A stretch of 64,000 nucleotides of DNA from Paenibacillus_Z sp042653205. GTDB taxonomy: Bacteria > Bacillota > Bacilli > Paenibacillales > Paenibacillaceae. Below the pieces are notes generated by a model. That model was not told where the DNA came from. It made no database searches and worked only from the letters and a program-made list of their open reading frames with translations. The position numbers and the translations under genes are program-made. Position 1 is the first letter of the stretch. Every line of letters begins with the position of its first letter. The stretch covers positions 21,913-85,912 of the forward strand of contig NZ_JBHSHY010000025.1 of NCBI RefSeq assembly GCF_042653205.1. The letters run 5' to 3'. Of this stretch, positions 48,920 through 57,329 are shown one piece after another.

Positions 48920-50329
48920 ATGCCGTCGGTTGCTTTTTATACATTGGGATGCAAAGTAAACTTCTATGATACGGAAGCGGTCTGGCAGCTGTTCAAAAAC
49001 GAAGGTTACGAACAGGTGGATTTCGAAACGACGACCGCGGACGTGTATTTGATCAATACGTGCACGGTGACGAACACGGGGGACAAGAAGAGCCGGCAGA
49101 TCATCCGCCGCGCTATTCGGCGCAACCCCGACGCGATCATCGCGGTGACAGGCTGCTACGCGCAGACATCGCCGGCCGAGATTCTCGCGATCGAAGGCGT
49201 CGATCTCGTCATCGGCACGCAGGACCGGGATAAGCTGATGGGCTACATCCGGGACCTGCAAAACGAACGCAAGCCGGTCAACGCCGTCCGCAACATCATG
49301 AAGACGCGCGAGTTCGAAGAGCTCGACGTACCGGATTTCGCGGAGCGCACGCGCGCGTTCCTGAAGATTCAGGAGGGCTGCAACAACTTCTGCACCTTCT
49401 GCATCATTCCGTGGTCCCGCGGGCTGTCCCGCAGCCGCGATCCGAAGAGCGTGCTCGACCAGGCGCGGCAGCTCGTGGATGCCGGTTACAAGGAAATCGT
49501 GCTCACGGGTATTCATACAGGCGGATATGGCGACGATATGGAAAACTACCGTTTGTCGGACCTGCTCTGGGACTTGGATGCCATTGAAGGGCTGGAACGG
49601 ATTCGGATCAGCTCCATCGAAGCGAGCCAGATCGACGACAAGATGATCGAGGTGCTCAACAAGTCCGCCAAAATGTGCCGCCACCTGCACATTCCGCTTC
49701 AGGCGGGCCATAACGACGTGCTCAAGCGGATGCGCCGCAAATATACGGTGGAAGAGTTCGCGGAGAAGATCCGGCTGCTGCACGAAGCGATGCCGGGCGT
49801 CGCGATCACGACCGACGTTATCGTCGGCTTCCCGGGCGAGACGGAAGAGATGTTCCGGAACGGCTACGACTTCATGGAGAAGCTCAGATTCGCAGAAATG
49901 CACGTCTTCCCGTACTCCAAGCGTACGGGCACCCCGGCCGCGCGGATGGAGGACCAGGTCGACGAAGAGGTGAAGAACGAGCGCGTTCATCAGCTCATCG
50001 ACTTGTCGGAGCGCATGCAGCTGCAGTATGCGGAACGCTATGTCGGCCAGGTGCTGGACGTCATTCCGGAGCGCGGGCTTAAGGGGCCGGACGGCGAGAG
50101 CCGCGTCATGGGCTACTCCGACAACTACATTCAGATCGCGTTCGACGGGGCCGAATCGCTTATCGGCCAGCTGTGCCGGGTGAAGATCGCGGAAGCCGGC
50201 GTCAACGAATGCCAAGGCGTGCTCGTCCGCGTGCTGGAGGAGCATACGCCGGCGGCTGAACGCGCCGCGACCGCGGTGCGGGCGGAGGAAGCCAAGCGCA
50301 AGCCGCTGCCGCAGGCGCTGCAAGCCTGA
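48920..50329 (+). CDS. mtaB: tRNA N6-threonylcarbamoyladenosine (t6A37) methylthiotransferase MtaB
   Basis: A 469-residue radical SAM enzyme that turns t6A37 into ms2t6A37. The N-terminal UPF0004 domain holds three Cys (TLGCKVN, INTCTVTN, TGCYAQ) for one cluster. The radical SAM motif is C154-x3-C158-x2-C161 (GCNNFCTFC), and a TRAM domain closes the protein. The phrase CKVN rather than CxxN with M distinguishes MtaB from MiaB. In B. subtilis it is yqeV, after yqeU, as here. Confidence 0.95.
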   Translation: MPSVAFYTLGCKVNFYDTEAVWQLFKNEGYEQVDFETTTADVYLINTCTVTNTGDKKSRQIIRRAIRRNPDAIIAVTGCYAQTSPAEILAIEGVDLVIGTQDRDKLMGYIRDLQNERKPVNAVRNIMKTREFEELDVPDFAERTRAFLKIQEGCNNFCTFCIIPWSRGLSRSRDPKSVLDQARQLVDAGYKEIVLTGIHTGGYGDDMENYRLSDLLWDLDAIEGLERIRISSIEASQIDDKMIEVLNKSAKMCRHLHIPLQAGHNDVLKRMRRKYTVEEFAEKIRLLHEAMPGVAITTDVIVGFPGETEEMFRNGYDFMEKLRFAEMHVFPYSKRTGTPAARMEDQVDEEVKNERVHQLIDLSERMQLQYAERYVGQVLDVIPERGLKGPDGESRVMGYSDNYIQIAFDGAESLIGQLCRVKIAEAGVNECQGVLVRVLEEHTPAAERAATAVRAEEAKRKPLPQALQA

Positions 50330-50349
50330 CGAACCGAACATGTTTACCC

Positions 50350-50394
50350 GCAAGGATTCTTGTTCCCGCCCGCGAGGCAGGCAGGAATCCTTGC
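50350..50394 (+). terminator. Hairpin after mtaB (weak terminator)
   Basis: GCAAGGATTC (50350-50359) pairs with GAATCCTTGC (50385-50394). There is no T run after it, so readthrough into the Nudix gene is possible. Confidence 0.45.
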
Positions 50395-50438
50395 TCTACA
50401 TACCGAGCCGATTCAGAGATGGCGGAGGGGAGACACAT

Positions 50439-50876
50439 ATGAAAGAAATTTCAGCCGGGGGCGTCGTATTTCGCCGGGTGAACGGCGAGCTTCAAATTCA
50501 GCTGATACAAGACCGCTACGGCAAAATCTCGCTGCCCAAGGGCAAGATGGAACCGGGCGAAACCGTGGAACAAACGGCCCTGCGCGAAATTTCGGAAGAA
50601 ACCGGAATTCTAGGCAAGATCGTGTCCCCGATCGATCAGATCAAGTATCGGTACAGCCATGAGGCCAAAGGTCTTGTCGACAAAGAGGTCCATTATTACC
50701 TCGTCGAGGCCGTCGGCGGCAAGCTGCAGGCGCAGGTGGAGGAGATCCGCGGCGTGGAATGGTTCGAGCCGGCGGAAGCGTGGCGCAGGCAGAAGCAGTC
50801 CGGCTACAATAATAATGACCGGATTCTGGGCGGCGCGCTGCGGCTGCTGGGGTTCACGTTCATGGACGGCCATTAA
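50439..50876 (+). CDS. Nudix hydrolase
   Basis: A 145-residue Nudix enzyme hydrolysing a nucleoside diphosphate linked to another moiety. The 23-residue Nudix box lies at residues 35-57 (G35, E41, then REISEETGI at 49-57) and matches the consensus. The N-terminal EISAGGVVFR and the tail are typical of small MutT/Ap4A-type members; the substrate is not known. ATG 50439 follows GGAGGGGAG (50424-50432) by 6 nt; frame codons further upstream overlap the hairpin. Confidence 0.92.
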   Translation: MKEISAGGVVFRRVNGELQIQLIQDRYGKISLPKGKMEPGETVEQTALREISEETGILGKIVSPIDQIKYRYSHEAKGLVDKEVHYYLVEAVGGKLQAQVEEIRGVEWFEPAEAWRRQKQSGYNNNDRILGGALRLLGFTFMDGH

Positions 50877-50909
50877 TACGGCACCGGAGCGCGCCCGGGC
50901 TGCGCCGCG

Positions 50910-51896
50910 TCAACCGGCCCGGAACCGGCGGAGCCGCGGGTGGTAGCAAATCGGCAGCGCGAGCAGCGAGCAGGCGATATTGAACATCGTCTGCGCGTGC
51001 GCGATCTGACTGGCGGGGGACGCGGTCAACCAGGCCGCGGCTTGCCCGAGCTGCGCCGTGAACGGGGCGAACATGGCGGCGCCGCCGACGTTCAGCAGCA
51101 CGTGCGACCAGGCCACGAACCGGCCGGACGGCGTGCCCCCGATCGCGGCGATGACCGCGGTGACGCAGGTGCCGACGTTGGCGCCGAGCACGATGGCAAT
51201 GCCGACTTCGACCGGCATGACGCCGGATTCGGCGAGACCCATCGCGATGCCGATGACGGCCGCGCCGCTGTGGATAATGGCCGTCAGCACCACGCCGGCC
51301 GCGAGTCCCCAGAGGACGCTCGATTCCGCATGGCGCAGGAAGGCTTCGAAGAACGGCGTCGATTGGACGGCCGGCGCGATCGACTGCATCAGCGCGATGC
51401 CGACGAGCAGCAGGGCGAAGCCGCCCGTGACGACGGCGCCGGTGCGCAGCGGAACGATCGCGCGCCCGATCCGCCGCATCGCGGCGCTGCTTCGGCCGAA
51501 TTCCATTTCGCCGAAGAGCGCGGTCAGCAGCCAGAGTGCGAACGAGCAGCCGAGCAGCGGCAGGCCGAAGCGGCCCAGGTTCAAGCCGATCAGCTCCGTG
51601 GTCAGGCAGGTGCCGATATTCGTGCCGAGCACGATGCCGAGCGTGCGCGGGAACGTCAGCAGGCCGGCGTTGACCATGCCGATCGCCATCACCGTAACGG
51701 CCGTGCTGCTCTGCAGGACGGCCGTCGTCGCGGTTCCGACCAACAGTCCGTGCAGCGGCGTGGAGGTGAAACGTTCCAGGAGGCGGTGAAGGTTGCGGCC
51801 GACGCTACGATGCAGGGCGAGCTCCATCGTCCGCATGCCGGACAGGAATAAGGCGAAGCCGCCGAGCATCGGCAGCGCGATGGTAAACAGCATCAT
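50910..51896 (-). CDS. yqeW: Na+/phosphate cotransporter family protein (YqeW)
   Basis: A 328-residue membrane transporter with about eight to nine helices. Two inverted repeats carry the family motif: LQSSTAVTVMAIGMVNAG and IIHSGAAVIGIAMGLAESG, each followed by a GTNIGTC/GANVGTC loop (TNIGTCLTTELIG; ANVGTCVTAVIAA). This is the NptA/PNaS type, and B. subtilis yqeW also follows yqeV. The ATG pair at 51896/51893 (minus strand) has AAGGAG about 10 nt upstream. Convergent with the Nudix gene, with only 33 nt between the stops and no clear terminator. Confidence 0.92.
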   Translation of the reverse strand: MMLFTIALPMLGGFALFLSGMRTMELALHRSVGRNLHRLLERFTSTPLHGLLVGTATTAVLQSSTAVTVMAIGMVNAGLLTFPRTLGIVLGTNIGTCLTTELIGLNLGRFGLPLLGCSFALWLLTALFGEMEFGRSSAAMRRIGRAIVPLRTGAVVTGGFALLLVGIALMQSIAPAVQSTPFFEAFLRHAESSVLWGLAAGVVLTAIIHSGAAVIGIAMGLAESGVMPVEVGIAIVLGANVGTCVTAVIAAIGGTPSGRFVAWSHVLLNVGGAAMFAPFTAQLGQAAAWLTASPASQIAHAQTMFNIACSLLALPICYHPRLRRFRAG

Positions 51897-52073
51897 CGGG
51901 CAAGCTCCTTTACGGTGGATATGCGGCAAACGAAGGAAGGACGGCGTCTGGCTGATTCGACTATACGATTCGACGACGCGATACAATCCGGCGGTTTATC
52001 AGGTAACGATACATATGCGAACGGCGAGACAAGCATGACAAGCATTTCAGGGGCGAAAGAGGCGGAGGCAGAG

Positions 52074-53492
52074 ATGGAACGCGCAAGAGCGGTATTGAAG
52101 AAAGAACGGAAAAAAAGAACGGAAGGCGGCCATCCGTGGATTTTCGCGAGCGAGATCGAGCGGATCGAAGGCGAAGGCGCGCCCGGCGGCCTGGTGGACG
52201 TCGTCAATCACCAGGGACGGTATTTGGCGACGGGCTATTGGAACCCTGCCTCGCAGATCGCGGTGCGCATCGTCGCCTACAGGCCGGTCGAAGCGATGGA
52301 CGAAGCCTTTTTCGCGGAACGGTTCCGGCAATGCGAGCAGCACCGGCGGCGCTTCGTGAACGGCCGTGATTGCCGGCTCGTATACGGCGAAGCGGATTTT
52401 CTCCCGGGGCTCATCGTCGACCGGTTCGGCGGCGTGCTCGTCGTCCAGCTGCTGACGCTGGGGATGGAGGCTGCCCGGGACGCGCTCGTGGCGGCGCTCG
52501 TCGCCGTATTCGAGCCGGACGGCATCTACGAACGGAGCGACGTCTCCGTGCGCGCCCTCGAAGGGCTCGAGGAGCGGACCGGCGTGCTCTACGGAGAATG
52601 TCCGCGCATCGTGGAGATTACGGAAAACGGCCTCAAGCTGGAGGTCGACATCGTCGAAGGGCAGAAAACGGGCTACTTCTTCGACCAGCGCGAGAACCGC
52701 GCGTCGATCGCGCCGCTCATGACGGGCTGGGGCGCGCGCAGCGGCATCCGGCTCGTCGAGCAGCCCGCGGAGGAGCAAGCCGCGGAGGCCGACGATACCG
52801 GCACGATCGCCGAGCTGGAGGAGCGCCGGCTCGTGCCGGTCAACGCAAACGGCAAAGTCGTCACGTTCCCGTACTGGGACGGCGCGACGGTGCTGGAATG
52901 CTTCGCCCACACGGGCAGCTTCACGCTGCACGCGTGCAAATACGGGGCGAAGAAGGTGACGTGCCTCGACGTCTCCGCCCACGCCGTGGAGACGGCGAAG
53001 CGCAACGTCGCGCGCAACGGATTCTCGGACCGCGTCGAGTTCGTGGTCGCGGACGCATTCGCGTATTTGCGCGAGCAGGCGAAGGGCATCGAGGAGCGGT
53101 TGGAGCGGGGCAGGGCCGGCAGCGGCGCGAAGGTCGACACGTCGAAGCCGCTGAGCGGGGAGTCCGGCCGCAAGTGGGACGTCGTCATTCTCGACCCGCC
53201 GGCGTTCGCGAAGACGAAGCACGCGGTCGAAGGCGCGGTGAGAGGCTACAAGGACATCAACCTGCAGGGCATGAAGCTGGTGAACGAAGGCGGCTACCTC
53301 GTGACGGCCAGCTGCTCGTACCACATGCGGCCCGAGCTGTTCCTGGAGACGATCCAGGCGGCGGCGGCAGATGCCGGCAAAACGCTGCGGCTCATCGAAT
53401 GGCGCGCGGCGGGCAAGGATCATCCGCAAATTCTCGGCGTGAACGAAGGCCACTATTTGAAGTTCGCCATCTTCGAAGTGCGGAGCAAGTAA
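52074..53492 (+). CDS. Class I SAM-dependent rRNA (cytosine-C5) methyltransferase, RlmI-like
   Basis: A 472-residue protein with an N-terminal PUA domain (ERKKRTEGGHPWIF...), a central EEHEH-like region (YGEADFLPGLIVDRFGG) and a Rossmann methyltransferase domain: VLECFAHTGSFTLHA, VTCLDVSAHAVETAKRN, and ILDPPAFAKTK with the catalytic region TASCSYHM. The closest characterised type is RlmI (m5C1962 of 23S rRNA). It is about 70 residues longer than usual through two inserts (about 219-263 and 340-362). ATG 52074 has GGAGG 5 nt upstream and gives the usual short N-terminus; in-frame ATG 52035 and 51915 are less likely. Confidence 0.87.
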   Translation: MERARAVLKKERKKRTEGGHPWIFASEIERIEGEGAPGGLVDVVNHQGRYLATGYWNPASQIAVRIVAYRPVEAMDEAFFAERFRQCEQHRRRFVNGRDCRLVYGEADFLPGLIVDRFGGVLVVQLLTLGMEAARDALVAALVAVFEPDGIYERSDVSVRALEGLEERTGVLYGECPRIVEITENGLKLEVDIVEGQKTGYFFDQRENRASIAPLMTGWGARSGIRLVEQPAEEQAAEADDTGTIAELEERRLVPVNANGKVVTFPYWDGATVLECFAHTGSFTLHACKYGAKKVTCLDVSAHAVETAKRNVARNGFSDRVEFVVADAFAYLREQAKGIEERLERGRAGSGAKVDTSKPLSGESGRKWDVVILDPPAFAKTKHAVEGAVRGYKDINLQGMKLVNEGGYLVTASCSYHMRPELFLETIQAAAADAGKTLRLIEWRAAGKDHPQILGVNEGHYLKFAIFEVRSK

Positions 53493-53545
53493 GAGGCCGG
53501 CGGCGAGGAGCGGCATGAACCAGACAATCGATAACCGACCGAGCA

Positions 53546-53590
53546 AGAGCGGACCCCCGGGGCTTCCCCCGAGGGCCGCTCTTTTTTTTG
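53546..53590 (+). terminator. Rho-independent terminator after the RlmI-like gene
   Basis: AGAGCGG (53546-53552) pairs with CCGCTCT (53576-53582), with an inner CCC/GGG stem, followed by eight T. Confidence 0.92.
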
Positions 53591-53671
53591 CGCTCGCCGC
53601 GATATTCGGGCCAACCGGCGCCGAGCAGGATTTACCTGCGGCGGAATCGAACAAATATTCGCTTTTCGGGG

Positions 53672-53700
53672 TGAAAGGACCGCATCCGGTATGCTAGAAT
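53672..53700 (+). promoter_or_regulatory. Extended -10 promoter of the addB-addA-sbcD-sbcC operon
   Basis: TAGAAT (53695-53700) preceded by TGC, forming an extended -10. The -35 position (53672-53677, TGAAAG) is weak. Confidence 0.5.
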
Positions 53701-53747
53701 AGAACAACCGATAGTAGAATCGATTGCGAGAAAGAAGAGGTGGGCGC

Positions 53748-56700
53748 ATGGCGCTTCGTTTTGTCCTCGGCCGTTCGGGCGCGGGGAAGACCCATCATTG
53801 CCTCTCGGCCATTACGAGCCGGATCCGGGAGCTGCCCGACGGCCCGCCGCTCGTCATGCTCGTGCCGGAGCAGGCGACCTTCCAAACGGAGTACGCGCTG
53901 CTCGGCAGGCCGGATTCGCCCTTGAAGGGGACGATCCGGGCGCAGGCCCTCAGCTTCCGGCGGCTGTCGTTCCGGGTCATGCAGGAGACCGGGGGAACGG
54001 CGCTGACGCCGATCGGCGAAGACGGCAAAAACATGCTGCTCTACAAAATCGTCTCCCGGCTGAAGGGCGAGCTGCAGCTGTTCCAGGGCAGCGAGAGCCA
54101 GCACGGGTTCATCGAACGGCTGGGCGAGCTGATGACGGAATGGAAGAGGTACGGCATCGACGCCGAGGCGCTGCGGGCGTTCGGGGAGCAAGGGCTCGCG
54201 GGGAGCCGCCATTCGCTGCTCGGGCGGAAGCTTGGCGACCTGCAGCTTATCGCAGACCGGCTGGAGCGGGAGCTTGCGGGCTTGTACATAGATGCGGAGG
54301 ATTATTTGAGCTGGCTGGCGAGAGGGCTGCGCGAAGCGCCGTCGATGCGGGATTGCGAGATTTGGGTCGATGGCTTCCACGGCTTCACGCCGAAGGAGCT
54401 CGAGGCACTGGAAGCGCTCATGAAGCACGCGAAGCACATGACGGTCACGCTGTGCCTGGACAAGCATTACGGCATCGGGGACTTGCCGCACGAGCTGGAT
54501 CTGTTCCGCCCGACGGCAGAGACGTTCCTGAAGCTTCGCGAGCTGGCGGCGAACAACGGCGTCGACGTCGAAGAGCCGCTGCTGCTGACGGACACGCCGT
54601 GGCGGTTCAAGGACGTTCCGATGCTCGCCCACGTCGAGCGGCATTACGGCCGCGGCGGCCGGACGCCGCTGCGGCTGCCGGAGGAGCAGCTGGCGGACGG
54701 GGAGATCTCCCTCCACGCCGCTTCCGGCCGGCGCGCCGAGGTGGAGGCCGCCGCCCGGGACATCGTCCGCCGGGTGCGCGACGAAGGGCTGCGCTACCGC
54801 GACCTCGCGGTAATGGTGCGCAACGCTCCGGATTACAACGACTACATCAAGGCGGTCTTCGCCGATTACGGCATCCCGTTCTTCCTCGATCAGAAGAACG
54901 CCGCGCTGCATCACCCGCTCGTCGAATTCGTCCGGTCCGCGCTCGAAATCGCGACGTACGGCTGGCGGTTCGAGGCGGTGTTCCGCTGCGTCAAGACGGA
55001 GCTGCTGCTGCCGGAAGACGGCAGCGTCACGCGGGAAACGTTCGACCTCCTGGAGAATTACGCCCTCGCGACGGGCATGAACGGCAACAAATGGCTGACG
55101 GCCAGCCAGTGGAAGCCGCTCGCGCGGGACACGCTGGAAGGCGAACCCGCCGAGGCGGGCGAACGCGAGCGCCGCGAATTCGAAGCGGTCATGGCCGCGC
55201 GCGAAGCCGTCGTGCCCGTCCTGCGCAAGTTCGTCCGCGAGCTGAAGAAGGCGCAGGACGTCCGGGGCATGTGCGAGGCGCTGTACCGGCTGCTGATGGC
55301 CGTCGACGCGCCTGACCGGCTGGAGCGCTGGAGCCGCAGGGAGTCCGCCGCGGGCAATCCGCTGCGCGCGCGGGAGCACCGGCAGCTGTGGGACGGCGTG
55401 ATGGACCTGCTCGACCAGCTGACGGAGATGACAGGCGCGGAGGCGCTGCCCCTCGAGCTGTTCGCCGGCATGGTCGAGACCGGGCTCGAGAGTCTGAAGC
55501 TGGCTGCGGTGCCCCCATCGCTCGACCAGGTGCTGATCGGCAGCATCGACCGGACGCGTTCCGGCAACATTCTCGTCTGCTACCTGCTCGGCGCGAGCGA
55601 CGGCGTCATGCCCCAGCGGATGCAGGAGGACGGCGTGCTGACGGAGCAGGAGCGGGAAACGATGGAGAGCGGCGGCCTCGTCATGGCGCCGGGCGTTCGC
55701 CGGAAGCTGCTGGACGAGCGGTTCATGATCTATAACGCGCTGACCACCGCGAGCCGGCATCTGTGGATCAGCTGGCCGCTGGCTGACGAAGAGGGCAAGA
55801 GCCTGCTGCCGTCCGAGGTCATCCGGCATGTGAAAGGGCTGTTTCCAGGGCTGGCGGAAACGGGCGCCGCCATGGAACCCGTATCGGGTATGTCCGCGGA
55901 CGAGCAGCGCTCGTTCGTGGCGCATCCGGAACGGACGCTCTCGTACCTCGTGACGCAGCTGCGGGCATGGCGGCACGGGACGGCGATCGCCCCGCTGTGG
56001 TGGGAGACGTACAATTGGTTCGCCGCGCGGCCGGCATGGCAGGACAAGCTGCGCCGTCTCGCCGGCTCGCTGCACTACACAAACGAAGAGCCCGCGCTGT
56101 CCCGCGAGACGGCGGACCGGCTGTATGGCAAGCTGCTGCGAGGCAGCGTCTCCCGGATGGAGCGCTTCGTCTCCTGCCCATTCCAGCATTTCGCCATCCA
56201 CGGGCTGCGGCTGCGCGAGCGGGCGCAGTACAAGCTGGCCGCGCCGGACATCGGGCAGCTGTTCCATGCCGCGCTCAGCCGGCTCACGGAGACGCTCGGC
56301 GACCGCTGGGGCTCCTTGACGCCGGAGGAGCTGCGCGAGCATTGCGCGGCGATCGTCGGCGAGCTGGCGGCGAGGCTGCAGTCGCAAATTCTGCTCAGCA
56401 GCAGCCGCCACCAGTACGTGGCGCGCAAGCTGCGCGATATTATCGGTCAGGCCGCGGTCATTCTCGGCGAACATGCGCGCCGGGCGCAGTTCCGCCCGGT
56501 CGGGCTCGAAATCGGCTTCGGGCCGGACGGGCCGCTGCCGCCGGTCACGATTCCGCTGTCGGACGGGCGGACGCTGGAAATGGCCGGCCGGATCGACCGC
56601 GTGGACGCCGCGCAGACGGCCGACGGCCTGCTGCTGCGCGTCATCGACTACAAGTCGAGCGCGAAGCAGCTCCGGCTAGAAGAGGTGGCGTACGGCATGG

Positions 56701-57329
56701 CACTGCAGATGCTGACGTACCTGGACGTGCTGCTGACGCACGCGCCGGAGTGGCTCGGCCAGCCGGCGAAGGCGGCGGGCGCGCTCTATTTCCACGTACA
56801 CAACCCGATGCTGGCTTCCTCCAACGGCCTGCCGCCGGCGAAGGCGCGGGCGGAGATGCTGAAGCGGTTCAAGCTCAAGGGTCTCGTGCTCGCCGACGAA
56901 GAGACGGTCCGGCTGATGGACGGCGCGCTGACGGCGGGCTATTCCGAATTGCTGCCGCTCGCCTTGAAGCGGGACGGCGGGTTCTACAGCAGCTCTTCCG
57001 TCGTTTCGGAAGAGCAGTGGGGCACGCTGCGCCGTTCGGTTCGGGGCACGCTCCGCAAGATCGGCGACCGGATCGCGAGCGGCGACGTGTCGATCGCGCC
57101 TTACCGGCTGGGCGGCAAGACGCCGTGCGAGTTTTGCGATTATAAGCCGGTGTGCCAGTTCGATCCGCTGATCGAGGGCAACGGCTACAACAAGCTGCAG
57201 AAGACCGGCAAGGACGACGTATGGAAGCTGCTTTCGGCCGGGGACGAGCAGGCGGAAGAAGCGAAACGGGAAATGAACGATGCCGCGGGCAACGCCCAGA
57301 CGGAAGGGAAGGGGGATGACGGAGCATGA
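53748..57329 (+). CDS. addB: Helicase-nuclease AddB subunit
   Basis: A 1193-residue subunit of the AddAB (RexAB) complex that processes double-strand breaks for recombination. The N-terminal ATP loop is VLGRSGAGKTHH (near 6-17). The C-terminal RecB-like nuclease has RIDRVDAAQT and LRVIDYKSSAKQ. The 4Fe-4S cluster that clamps the nuclease domain uses a Cys in RFVSCPFQHF and those in PCEFCDYKPVCQF. In-frame ATG 53724 lacks a site; ATG 53748 has AGAGGTGG 5-6 nt upstream. The stop overlaps addA (ATGA). Length is close to B. subtilis AddB. Confidence 0.97.
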   Translation: MALRFVLGRSGAGKTHHCLSAITSRIRELPDGPPLVMLVPEQATFQTEYALLGRPDSPLKGTIRAQALSFRRLSFRVMQETGGTALTPIGEDGKNMLLYKIVSRLKGELQLFQGSESQHGFIERLGELMTEWKRYGIDAEALRAFGEQGLAGSRHSLLGRKLGDLQLIADRLERELAGLYIDAEDYLSWLARGLREAPSMRDCEIWVDGFHGFTPKELEALEALMKHAKHMTVTLCLDKHYGIGDLPHELDLFRPTAETFLKLRELAANNGVDVEEPLLLTDTPWRFKDVPMLAHVERHYGRGGRTPLRLPEEQLADGEISLHAASGRRAEVEAAARDIVRRVRDEGLRYRDLAVMVRNAPDYNDYIKAVFADYGIPFFLDQKNAALHHPLVEFVRSALEIATYGWRFEAVFRCVKTELLLPEDGSVTRETFDLLENYALATGMNGNKWLTASQWKPLARDTLEGEPAEAGERERREFEAVMAAREAVVPVLRKFVRELKKAQDVRGMCEALYRLLMAVDAPDRLERWSRRESAAGNPLRAREHRQLWDGVMDLLDQLTEMTGAEALPLELFAGMVETGLESLKLAAVPPSLDQVLIGSIDRTRSGNILVCYLLGASDGVMPQRMQEDGVLTEQERETMESGGLVMAPGVRRKLLDERFMIYNALTTASRHLWISWPLADEEGKSLLPSEVIRHVKGLFPGLAETGAAMEPVSGMSADEQRSFVAHPERTLSYLVTQLRAWRHGTAIAPLWWETYNWFAARPAWQDKLRRLAGSLHYTNEEPALSRETADRLYGKLLRGSVSRMERFVSCPFQHFAIHGLRLRERAQYKLAAPDIGQLFHAALSRLTETLGDRWGSLTPEELREHCAAIVGELAARLQSQILLSSSRHQYVARKLRDIIGQAAVILGEHARRAQFRPVGLEIGFGPDGPLPPVTIPLSDGRTLEMAGRIDRVDAAQTADGLLLRVIDYKSSAKQLRLEEVAYGMALQMLTYLDVLLTHAPEWLGQPAKAAGALYFHVHNPMLASSNGLPPAKARAEMLKRFKLKGLVLADEETVRLMDGALTAGYSELLPLALKRDGGFYSSSSVVSEEQWGTLRRSVRGTLRKIGDRIASGDVSIAPYRLGGKTPCEFCDYKPVCQFDPLIEGNGYNKLQKTGKDDVWKLLSAGDEQAEEAKREMNDAAGNAQTEGKGDDGA

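Noticed and set aside
51897..52073. Divergent promoters for yqeW and the RlmI-like gene
   Set aside because: TACAAT at 51982-51987 (+) and TATAGT on the minus strand are visible, but no -35 box sits at an acceptable distance for either.
53694..56474. 926-residue minus-strand frame opposite addB
   Set aside because: Shadow frame with Arg/Gln/Pro-rich composition and no motifs.
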